This document shows positions 38,761 through 50,840 of a stretch of 64,000 bases of DNA, one piece after another. The DNA comes from Acestrorhynchus altus (Eukaryota > Chordata > Actinopteri > Characiformes > Acestrorhynchidae), in NCBI GenBank assembly GCA_034509495.1, contig CM067503.1:8857540-8921539 (forward strand), read 5' to 3'. Position 1 is the stretch's first letter, and each line of letters begins with the position of its first letter. A program made the translations under genes and the position numbers. The notes under the pieces are model-generated. The model was not told the DNA's origin, did not search any database, and worked only from the letters and a program-made list of their open reading frames with translations.

Positions 38761-39466
38761 AATAATAATATGTAGACACACATCTCTTAAAAAGTGGGAC
38801 ATTAATGTAGCAAATGTGCTATTTCCATTTTGTTTTATGTACAGATAGTCTTTTCTTGTGAACCGATTTAGGGTAATTCAATGTATGAACCAACATATAT
38901 ATTCAAGAACAGTCACTGTAATAGAGATACTGTGTTAAAAAAACATGGGCAAATAATGGCCATCCCTTCAGTTATAGCCTCAAGTAAAATGTAATGTTCA
39001 AAGCCTAATGTTCTAGATAGTTGTTGGTACAACTCTAATACATATATAAGGTCAAACAGCTGAAGATGGGTTTTACTTTGTAATTTATTTGATTATAACA
39101 AAGGATGACCATGAATTAAAAGGTTAACATTGTTGTAACATTGATTGTGAACATTCAGCATTTATTCACCTTAATCTTTCTTTCCACAGAACACATTTAT
39201 GGCTGAAGCTGGAGAAAGATACCTCTGATGGTGTTTAGATGTGTTCATCAGTATTTGTCTGTGAATCTCTCCTACAATTTACATTTTTTATGATTACCTC
39301 TGAAACACCATAAGTATCAATTGTCAATATGGTTTTGCCACTAAGGCACTCTGGACTACTCATCTTGTGCACAAAGTAAAACAAACCATTACAGATAGTA
39401 TTATGTGAGTTCTCTGAAATGAACCATTATTACTATTAATTACAAACATAATTAGGAAAAAACACC

Positions 39467-39690
39467 TTAAGAGAACTTTCCACCTCTACCAGCTCCAGAA
39501 CTGAACCTGGTTGCCCCTGAGACAGACTCAGCTGGGATGACTGGCAGGCCATGGTCTGTCTCATACTGCATAGCCTGGGTGAAGGAGGAGGAGTCAAAAG
39601 TAGCATGGTAGGCGGAGTTGCGGTCAGCACGCAGACAGAGCTGAGGGAAAGAACTGATCCGCTCAGCAAGTTCAACAGCTGCCTGAAAAG
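39467..39690 (-). CDS. Crotonase-family gene exon 6 (C-terminus)
   Basis: The exon follows TGTCAG at the end of a 58-base TG repeat and ends with TAA at 39467-39469. It encodes AFQAAVELAERISSFPQLCLRADRNSAY and a Gly-rich tail ending GRGGKFS. An upstream AG in frame could extend the exon by 60 bases (see findings). Confidence 0.85.
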
Positions 39691-39692
39691 CT

Positions 39693-39753
<61 letters not shown>

Positions 39754-42700
39754 TAAGACAAATACTTAAAAGAAACATGACAGTAGTGTGATTACAAATG
39801 AAATTGCTAGGTCATGTACTGTCAAGAAAACTCACTGGAATTTTGCAAAGTCACAAATTAAAACAATTGTTGGCTAATTTGATTATAAATTAATAGTTTA
39901 AATCAATTTAAAGTGGTCATGTATTCTGATCAGTGTTTTCTTTGTTTGTTTTAGCTCATGTATCAGGTCACCTTTCTGCATGGTTGTTGGTTATGGAGTT
40001 AAAAGTGGTAATGAGAACTGTTATTTGTAAGATGACACAGTACATAACAATGTACTCCCAAACAAATTAGCATGGACCTCCACCGCTGGCTTCTTTTTCT
40101 TGATTTGTTACTGAGAGCTTGCGAGTTGTATTGTTCTGTTAGTATGTTGAACTAGTGTAAAAGTGGACTATATGTCAAAATGTTTGTGGACACCCCTTCT
40201 AATGAATGCATTCAGCTCCTTAAGTTGCACCCATTACGTACACAGATGTGCAAATGCACACATAGCCTGTTTAGTCCCTGTAGAAGTACAACCAACAGAA
40301 TAGGACTCTCTGAAGTAAATAAACATGAACCTATATGCATCATGTCTAATTCCAAGCATGGGACAGAGTATAAAGTCTCCCAGCATTGAGTTGGAGAGTA
40401 ATGGAACTGTATTCTCTGGAATGACGGTGCTCCATCCAGTACTTTTGAGAGGAGTTAGGGAGTTGGAGTGGTGATCATCCAACATCCTGACTTCAATAAC
40501 AATCTTGCCAGTAATGCTTCAAAATCTAGCACAAAGCTCTCCACATACCTTTTAGACAGTTACTCCAACAATAACAGGATAAACACTTTTTAAAACCATT
40601 GATTTTGGAAGACAGAATAAACAAGCAGGTGTCCCAATACTTTTGTTTATATAGAGCATCTCACTAGCCTTACAATTGCCTTAATAACAGAATGTTAAGG
40701 GCTTACTAAGGGCATTTAAATATGTAGAGGTAACTTGTTGACTGGAATGTACTTTTTGTGTTTCAACTATCTGCGCTATTCCAGAGAACCAGGGCCACCA
40801 TAGAAAGGTCATCTATCTGAACTGATGTAAGCCTGTTTCCCTTCCAAAATGTTAGATATGTTCTTATCTATTTCTGGAATTGTAAAAGACTGACAAATGG
40901 GCATTGCCTTTAGCTGCAATAAGCAAGCCATTTTTAAGAGTTTGACAAAAACAGAATTATAGACTTATGAGCTCTTAATGGACAAGACAAACACAGTCTA
41001 TGGCATCATTTACATGATGCAAATGTTTGATTGCAACAGACTAACACTCAAAACTGAATGTACATACACCAGTGACTGATAACTTATTAGGGACACTGAC
41101 TTTGCACCTAAACCAATTGGCATTATACAAGGCACATTTACAAAATGTTCAGCCTTTCAAGGTGGTACTTTGGTCAAAATCTGTCCACTGGGTTAGAGGA
41201 TAGATACACAACATAGCTATAGATTGTGTGGAAACACTGAAATTACAATGCTGTTGTGCCACATCCCCATTATCCCAACAATGACAATCATGTCAGTGCA
41301 GTGTCAGTGTCCCTTCTGTACTGAGAATGGTCCACCATCCATACAATATCTGGTCACCAGTACTCATACAGTAGTTACAATAATGTACAATATGGAAAGT
41401 GAAGGGTGGAAGACTAGCTTAGGAGAAAATAAGATACCAAGACCCCACTGGGCAGCAGTGCAGTTGAACTGTTCTCTGGAGACTTCAGTACCTGACATCA
41501 TGTGGTGTAATGCAATTGAGGCTGAATGCAATCAAATCTTCATAGCAATGTCTCAACATTCTGTGTAAAACTATACTGCCCCTGAACACCCTTGATTTCA
41601 GAAGAAATGCTGGATTAGCACATGTCTGAAAACTACAGTACATGTGCTATACTTAACCCTTTAATATAGCTATAAAAACATTAGCATTTTTGTAAATGAC
41701 CCATTCAGAAGGTACATACACAAATCACAGCTGGTTGACCTTCCCAGACAGGGAAATTCTATGCATTATCAAACAAGAATTACAGAACAGTCATTGTAAT
41801 ACAACATTACAACATTACAATATTACAACCGAAAACTCACAATGAGACTCTTATACTAGGATATTATAGTATACCATAACATATACTGTGGTCTAGATCA
41901 CCTTTAATGGGCTTAAACTCTCATGTAGTCTGATTACTGTTTATTTAGAAGTTGATGTGTCAGGTCAGCTTTCTGCGTTGCTGTTGTGATGAGGTGATAG
42001 TGATAGTGATGGGAACTGAACTTTGTAAGATGACAGTAAAAAAACAATTACTCCCAAACACCCAAACACAAACAAAAGTTGCATGGAATTCCACTGTCAG
42101 CTTATTTTTATTAATTTATTGATGATTTACTGTGAGCTATGCATATTCTATACATGAATTAACAAGAATTACAGAACAGTCATTGAAATACTACAGAACC
42201 TACCTATAATCAGGTTTAGTGTTGTAAATGACAGTTGCAAGTGATATGTGCAGTGTTTGTGTTGAGCTAAAGTTAGTGTCATTTTCTGTTTACCCTGCCT
42301 ATTTAAGGGTTAAAATCTGGCAACTTAGTCATAATTACTGATTCTCAAAACTATGTTAAAAGCCTGTCATATGTCTCAGTACCTTGTCCATTGGGCACAA
42401 CTATGTTAGCAAGTCCAAATGCCAGGGCTTCCTGAGCTCCTACAGGTCTGCCAGTCAGAATAAGATCCAGGGCCCGAGAAAGACCGATTAGCGCTGGCAG
42501 CCGCACTGTACCTCCATCAATCAACGGTACACCTGGCAGCGTGGGGTAGACAACAAGCGAGTTGGGTGCCAAAACATACTACACAGGTGCAGACCAGAGA
42601 CATTAATACAAAACACACACACACATACACACACACATATAAGTACAGCAAGTATAACTACACGACTAGACACAAATACAACCTCCTTTGCTACTTGCTC

Positions 42701-45700
42701 ACAACTATTTTCTATTTTGTGTGTGGGATAAACACGCTTTCTTCCCAAAATTAAGCTTTCATGTGGTCCGTTTTAAGAGTCATATGGCTTAAATTAAACA
42801 GATCAAGCTGAGGAAATGGCACAGATTAGTGGAAGTCATTATTTTCTCAGGATCAATACAATATGTCAGCATAATTGGTGTAATTCTGTATTACTGGAGC
42901 TGAGGAGAATAAGCCAAAGGGGGATATAACTGTTGAAGCAGATTGCTGGCCACCTGACCACTGGCAGTTCTAGTGGATGAGGATATGAAAGGAAAATTGA
43001 ATTTAATGCTCTCTATTTAGAGCACACAGGAATGGACCACATTGTATTTTGCAGGATGTTTGTGTGCCTCAAAATAGATGCATTTTAATAGAATTTAGTT
43101 TGTTCAGTGTCTTTAGAGCAGAACCGTTTTAGTAACATGATACAGACCCACCAATTCAACCATCACCAGAAACAGCCATCTCAGTATAATCTCCAAAACT
43201 ATCCTAAATAGGTCACTGGTGTGGCTTAAAGGTGCCACATAATGCATTTTGTCAGTAATTTAACTTGTTCTATGATGTAAATTTGTGACTTTGGTTGGAA
43301 AGAAAAATGCCCAGATCCAGTTTTACTTATTCATTAACAACACCGTTATTTTACCTTGGAATGAAACACACACAATAAGCTGGTTAGTCAGAATTAGTTT
43401 TAGCCTAGCACCCACCTAACACCTTGATTTTTTGGGTTTGGCTTCTATACTTTTTAGTTCTGCTTCTGATGTGTCTTTAAGCTCTATGCTGAGGTAGTCC
43501 ACTTTATTCAAAATGTGGAATATGGGGGAAAAATTATGTTTAACATATTCAAATTAGGGTAATTCTACACAACCTACCCAGCAATACAGAACAGTCACAC
43601 TAACACAACAGAACTGGCACAGGTAGGCCTAGTCCATTTGCAATTTTACAGGTCAAAACAATTTTTGTCATGCTGCATATTCTTTTGAATAAAGAGACTG
43701 AATGTCAGTTCCAAGTACTGAACTCTGATTATCTAACATACATGTATTTTTCCATTCTAGGGCCCCTTTAAAGCCACTGGATTCTTTCCATTCTTAAGAT
43801 ATATCTATCAGTATAGCCATAACAAATGGTACTTGTGGACCAGGTGATGCTAGTCTGCATATAGTGTAACAAAGGTTATATCATTTCTAATATGTATCAT
43901 AGAATAATGACTCAAAACAATAACAGAAAACTTTAATAAAAGCTAAAGTATGCCAAGCATGTCTGTGGTCATTCTACATCGTCTGTCCTCCAAGTCTGGA
44001 ACTCTAAAACTATGACTTTGGAGTCACATGACAGGAAACAATCATTCTGATGAGGCAAAAGCTTGGCTGCATTACAGAGTCCAAAGAAAGTCATATATAG
44101 TCACATTTATTACACTAAATAGCTGGTGGTTGCTCTAAATGTGGTAGCACACTGTAAAAAAAACTTTGTCAAGCCACCTTTTAGAACAGACATTTTCTTA
44201 ACTCACATAACACATTCTGCATCTCATTTTGTTCAAAATGACATTTTAAAGTGCATTAATAAATGAGCTTTTAAAATAATGTACATTTTAACAGTGATGA
44301 CCTCCAGGTAAAGGGGAAAAGGGAAGACCTACAGTGGGGAAAATAAGTATTTAGTCAGTCACCAATTGTGCAAGTTCTCCCACTTAAAAAGATGAGAGAG
44401 GCCATTAATTGACATCATAGGTAGACCTCAACTATGAGAGACAAAATGTGAAAAAAAAATTGAGAAAATCATTTTGTCTGACTTTTAAAGAATTTATTTG
44501 CAAATAATGGTGGAAAATAAGTATTTGGTCAATAACAAAAGTTCATCTCAATACTTTGTTGTATATCCTCTGTTGGCAATGACAGAGGACAAACGTTTTC
44601 TGTAAGTCTTCACAAGGTTGGCACACACTGTTGCTGGTATGTTGGCCCATTCCTCCATGCAGATCTCCTCTAGAGCAGTGATGTTTTGGGGCTGTTGGCG
44701 GGCAACACGGACTTTTAACTCCCTCCAAAGGTTTTCGATGGGGTTGAGATCGGGAGATTGGCTAGGCCACTCCAGGACTTTGAAATGTTTCTTACGAAGC
44801 CACTCCTTTGTTGCCCTGGCAGTGTGCTTGGGATCATTGTCATGCTGAAAGACCCAGCCACGTTTCATCTTCATTGCCCTTGCTGATGGAAGGAGGTTTG
44901 CACCCAAAATCTCACAATACATGGCCCCATTCATTCTTTCATGTACGGACCAGTCGTCCTGGTCCCTTTGCAGAGAAACAGCCCCAAAGCATGATGTTGC
45001 CACCCCCATGCTTCACAGTTGGTATGGTGTTCTTTGGATGCAACTCCGCATTCACTGTCCTCCAAACACGACGAGTTGTGTTTTTACCAAATAGTTCTAC
45101 TTTGGTTTCATCTGACCATATGACATTCTCCCAATACTCTTCTGGAACATCCAAATGCTCTCTAGCAAACTTCAGACGTGCCTGGATATGGACTTGCTTA
45201 AGCAGGGGGACACGTCTGGCACTGCAAGATCTGAGTCCCTGGCGTCGTAGTGTGTTGCTGATGGTAGCCTTTGTAACGTTGGTCCCAGCTTTCTGCAGGT
45301 CATTCACTAGATCCCCCCTTGTGGTTCTGGGATTTTTCCTCACCGTTCTTGTGATCATTTTGACCCCACGGGCTGAGATCTTGCGTGGAGCCCCAGATCG
45401 AGGGAGATTAGTAGTGGTCTTGTAGGTCTTCCATTTTCTAATTATTGCTCCCACAGTAGATTTCTTCACACCAAGCTGCTTGCCTATTGCAGATTCAGTC
45501 TTCCCAGCCTGGTGCAGGTCTACAATACTGTTTCTGGTGTCCTCCGACAGTTCTTTCGTCTTCACCATAGAGGAGTTTGGAGTGTGACTGTTTGAGGTTG
45601 TGGGCAGGTGCCTTTTATACTGTTAACGACTTCAAACAGGTACCATTAATACAGGTAATGAGTGGGGGAAAGAGGAGCCTCTTAAAAAAGAATTTACAGG

Positions 45701-48700
45701 TCTGTAACAGCCAGAAATCTTGCTTGTTTGTAGGTGACCAAATACTTATTTTCCACCATTATTTGCAAATAAATTCTTTAAAAGTCAGACAAAATGATTT
45801 TCTCAATTTTTTTTTCACATTTTGTCTCTCATAGTTGAGGTCTACCTATGATGTCAATTACAGGCCTCTCTCATCTTTTTAAGTGGGAGAACTTGGTGAC
45901 TGACTAAATACTTATTTTCCCCACTGTATAATATTTATCTGCATATGTGGGTAAATGGACAATATTATTAAAATAAGAACAGCAGTCTGAATGCAATTCA
46001 TCCAAATTAGTGAAACACATCAAGCACAAGCACAGCTTCTAAATCTGTTGTGTGGAAGATTGGTGATAAATTAAAAACTGTCAAGGTTCAGCCATTTAAA
46101 AAATGTCCTCACGGTAAGCCAAAACATCTTGCTTGGTAAATATCATTTGGAAGTAATTTGGAAAACCTGGGATTGTTCCCTCATGTTTTCTCTCAGGCAC
46201 ATGACTGCTCTACAGGGGAAGATAAAGATTTACTGATCGATTTAATAAGGTAAAAATCTAACAACAGCAGAGCAACTGAGTTTATCTTGATGCTATAATA
46301 GAGCTGAATTGATTGATGTCATATGGTAGATAAACATCAAAGTAAAGGAGTTTTGAACACATGCTGAGAAGGAGCACTGTACAGAGGCTTGATATAACTC
46401 TGAAATGGTGCAAACAGTAATTAGACAAACAAAACACCTTGTTTAGAGTGCTTAGAGTTTAAGACTTGGGCTTGAGGGTACAGCATAATGTTATCATATC
46501 ATGAGTGTTTAGTGTTAAAGAGTTAGCATCCTAAACCTAAATATCTACACTAATTGATTAGACTTCACACTAAATTCCATAACATGCAAGTGTGTGTGCC
46601 ATGTCATCAGAGAACTGTTTAGGCAGAGTACTGTGACAGTGGCAAAAATGTGAGTACTGGGTGGGCACAGCTTGGACAGACTGTCTAGGGGACAGGCACA
46701 GAGGCAGACGTGGGCAATGCAAGAATGCTTGATTTAATGACAGAGCGAGGAAGATGATGATGACCCTGTTTTTGAAACAGGCAGCATGGGAATCAGTTGC
46801 TGGCAGTAAATTATAGCACGGTTGGCATATTTATAAACATGGCCGTCATATTTATAGCCCTGGCGAGGGATGGGCTTGAACTAAGTGCAAAAGGAAACTG
46901 CCTCTAGATGCTCAGATGACCTTTTCAAGATCCTGTATGGAACATTTGAGCTTCTCATTTACAATGGCATGGCATTTGTCCTTAATACTGGATTTCGTGG
47001 CTAGTTTGCATGACATAATTCACATTTGCATGACATAAATCTAGTAAAGATTCTGGTCTGTAGGATATAAGGCCTAGGGGTAGTGTTGTGTCTATTTATT
47101 TTCTTCTGCAAAGTTCTAATGAGCATAGATCAAAAATAGGATTCATATATGACTATATTAACCACCTGGAGTCTCCTTGTCAACTTGTCAAATTCTGTAG
47201 AGTCTGTCCAGTGAGGCTATGAAATTATGCGGCTATAAAGAAGGGATGAGAAACTTTTCTTCTGCCACCACACTTATCCACCTGGTGGATAAATCATGTA
47301 AATCCATCACTGACATCCTTGGTAAATGATGCATATGTGCATCCATCTATGATTTTTGGTGACACTGACCAATCTAAAACCAGACTTACAATTTTTCAGG
47401 TGTAGGGCCAGATTATCTCTTCACACTCTGGGTCACATGGAGCCTCGCTATCGAGAGAGCTGAGATTGTTCTTAACATATTGATAGAAAATGTTGGTATT
47501 TTGCTACAAGCATTACATCATATGTAAAAATTGAGAAAATGCTCTTAGACCCAAGATGGTTAACTGATGAGTAGTCTTTCGAAATGTACTGTACTCTATA
47601 CTCTGTACAGAGCAAATAAAAACATGACCATTTTACCAAATCTGCGGCAGAAAACTCCCATAATGGCACTCTCTTCCACCACTCTGAGATCAGCCAAAAG
47701 GGCCAGCTCCAAACCGCCAGCCACTGCATAACCACTCACTGCCGCAATCAGTGGCTTGGATAGTCTCAGACGAGAGGGACCCTGCAACCGAACAAGGCAA
47801 AGAAATTCGTGACAAGGGTTTAAATTAGACATGGTCATTTTAAAGTTCAGCAATGTGTATTTCTTTGTATAGTTTTACACTGAAGAATCATGAACCTTGC
47901 AGCATAAAACACTCTATGGCTAATCGTACCTGCATCAATTAAAGATGACAATCCCAGGAGTTTACCATTACAGCCAAACAGAGTGAGACAACAAGAGAGA
48001 CAATGTCACGAAGAACTCCTTCAGTCTATTTCAGGCAACATTCCCACTTAAGCAGTGTTGGATAGCCAGTTTCTTTAACATCACTCAATATTTCTATTGC
48101 ATCAGTGCTTAGCAAGAATTAAGACAACCATTGAACAAAACCCACCAATAACACACTCAACTATTGATGAATAAGAAGATCAGTGTAGACAAAATGCCCT
48201 TTGAAGATCTTCAGAATAAAAACAGATGCATCATGAATCAGTTCACATAATGCTGTAGTGAATTACTGAGTATATACTGAGTATATGCTTAAATTCAATG
48301 TTTCATTTTAACTGTGTTACCACCTGTTACAAATCTCAGGGCCAGGGTTTTATCTACATATATTGTCTTTATTAAAACATCCAGTCAATTTCACATCAAT
48401 ATCTCTGTGAAAGACGAGTACCTCTATTTACATTTACATTTATGGCATTTAGCAGACGCCCTTATCCAGAGTGACTTACAAATGTACAAATTTATTTAGC
48501 CACTAAATCACACACCATACCACAAACCATCAAAGAAAACTTTTTATATTTGCTTGTTATTTTTATTTTATTTACCCTTGAAACAACATTATGGGAGAGT
48601 TAACAGTTTTTGCTTCTCTGATAGTTGGAATAACAAAATCAACTTGAGTTAGGCTCCTCCTCTTACCATCGGACCAGGGCCTCGAGTAACATCCTGTTCC

Positions 48701-49300
48701 AGCTTGAGGGAGGCAGCTCCCTGGGAAAGCTCCTTTAGATCATAACCGGCACAGAAATTTCCTCCTAAACCAGATAAAAAATGCAAAACAGTAAAGTACC
48801 AAGAAATGTAAAAACAAAAAATAAAACTGAATACAGTTGATAAATCTTTGGAAAAAAAATGAGGGGAGGGGTGGGATGCCAGAAACTGCACTATATAACT
48901 TGGTAATTGGTGAAGCAATCATTGACACCACCAGGCTGTTGCTCAGAGCTTTGCAGATGAAAGTAAATGTTGCATTTAATTTGGGGGAAGTGTGGGGGAC
49001 GAGTGGCGGAAGAGTGAAGAGGCACAGACTCCAATGTGTCTGAAGTGCAGAGTGAAGTTTCCACAGTCTGTGATGGTTTAGGGTGCCATATCATCTGCTG
49101 GTTTTTGTCCACTGTGTTTTATCAAGTCCAGACTGAATACAGTGTTTACCAGGAGATTTTAAAGCCCTTCATGCTTCCATCTGCCCTTATGAAATATTCT
49201 AATACTGGGAGAAACTGGACTCTGGACTTTATACACTAAAAGCCATACTGATCAGACATTAAACAAAAAAACTCTTGAAATATTTCACTTCATGCACAAC

Positions 49301-49350
<50 letters not shown>

Positions 49351-50809
49351 CATATATAAAACTTATTATTATTTTTAAATTAAATAATAAAATACTTTTT
49401 TAAGATACTTTAATTCTGTGAGATGCATTAGTACAAGTAAAGCAAGCTTTCAATTTTCTTACCTATTCCATGCAGAACAGCCACACTGAGGGTGTCATCT
49501 TGGTCAAAGGCTGAAAGTTCCTTGGCTAAAAACCAGGCGGTCTCCTGGTTTACAGCATTACGCACCTTTGGCCGGTTAATTCCTATGGTTACCACAGCAT
49601 CTTTCTTCTCTGTAACCACGGTCTGCCCTGCTAATCTCAATAGAGATGAAAAGAATTAACCTCATTGCCTACAGATCCAGAAACGACGAACACAGTGGGA
49701 AAAGTCAAAGGAAGCTGAGAGCGATTGCTGATCATCTATGCTATGAGTATAATTAGACCTAACTGGGACAAAAGTAAACAAACAAACAACAAGAAAGCTG
49801 TTTAACTGGGTCGAATGTATTAGTAAGACACTGTTTATCAGGTAACTAGTTTTGAGGACCCATCTGGTTCATAGAATACATGAAATTCACACCTAAGCCA
49901 GCTCAGGAGTGATTAATAATCAGCCTGATGAGCTGGGTCAGATGTGTTTGGGGCTGGGAAAATTGTGGAGTCTGTTATCTTTGAACGGATAAGTGTTAAA
50001 CAAGAAGTTTGTAACTTCTAAAGCAATGTGTTATCTTTGTTGAAAACCAAGCATAACACAACACAACACAAAAAAGCAACAGATCTGAATCAGGAGACTC
50101 ATTTCCTGGTAAGCTGGTACTGAGAGAGGGCCCAAAATCCCATTTTCTTACTCCAGGTGTAAGTAACCCTGGTGCTGGGGTGCCAGCTTTCTGCAGTTTC
50201 CCTGATCTAACAGACCTGCTGAAACTAGTGATGAGTTAAATCAGGTGTTATGTGTGATTGAGCAGGAGGACACTCCAGGATCAGAGCATCTTACCCCTGT
50301 GTTACTCCATACTATCACCATAATCACTATATCACTATAAGTGCTGTATAAACTCAGTACAACTGTTAGTAGTTGCTCGCCATTTTTGACACGATGGAAA
50401 TCCTGCAGTCATTCCTTTACACTGTGTCAAAATTTCATGATAAATAAAATAGAAATAGAAAATGAGCTGGAATCAAATTTTTTGCATTGATTTCTATTTT
50501 ATCTTATTTTTTTCATTTTGCTGGAAAGCTTATTTGGAAATACAAAGTAAAGACACAGTATGGTCTGGATTTGGATGCAGTCATCATGCACTGACTCAAC
50601 CCAGCAGGTTTAGCAGAACTAACAGAAACTAATTATGGAATCAGGCACATCAGAACCAGTTACACTGTACATGTCCATACAACATATCCCATCACAAATG
50701 AATTAATGAATAAAAGTAAATATATAAATAAAAGAATAAACGAGCCTATAATTGTGACCTTAAGATTATTATTGTTGTTTTTGTTAATAATAATAATAAT
50801 AATAATAAA

Positions 50810-50840
<31 letters not shown>

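Larger units (their letters stand above)
34749..39466. other. Intergenic region between bmp7 and the crotonase gene
   Basis: No gene was recognised. It holds the bmp7 upstream region, an AC microsatellite at 36284, very AT-rich DNA at about 36.7-37.7 kb, a dispersed repeat at 37.81 kb, an AAT microsatellite and a SINE at 38.43 kb. A possible polyadenylation signal for the crotonase gene (AATAAA on the minus strand) lies at 39084-39089. Confidence 0.6.
39691..42382 (-). other. Crotonase-family gene intron 5
   Basis: No exon was recognised. It holds the TG tract beside the acceptor, a 487-base MITE at 40168-40654 and a possible dispersed repeat near 41.05-41.42 kb. Confidence 0.7.
42533..47636 (-). 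other. Crotonase-family gene intron 4
   Basis: The intron holds a nearly intact Tc1-like element at 44330-45928 in the same orientation as the gene. The remainder is AT-rich without a recognised exon. Confidence 0.75.

Noticed and set aside
44618..45425. Plus-strand frames across the Tc1 element
   Set aside because: They are antisense to the transposase.
49628..49640. Start of the crotonase protein at 49640
   Set aside because: The triplet there is TTG, an in-frame TAA lies just upstream, and a CAG acceptor at 49630-49628 explains the exon better.
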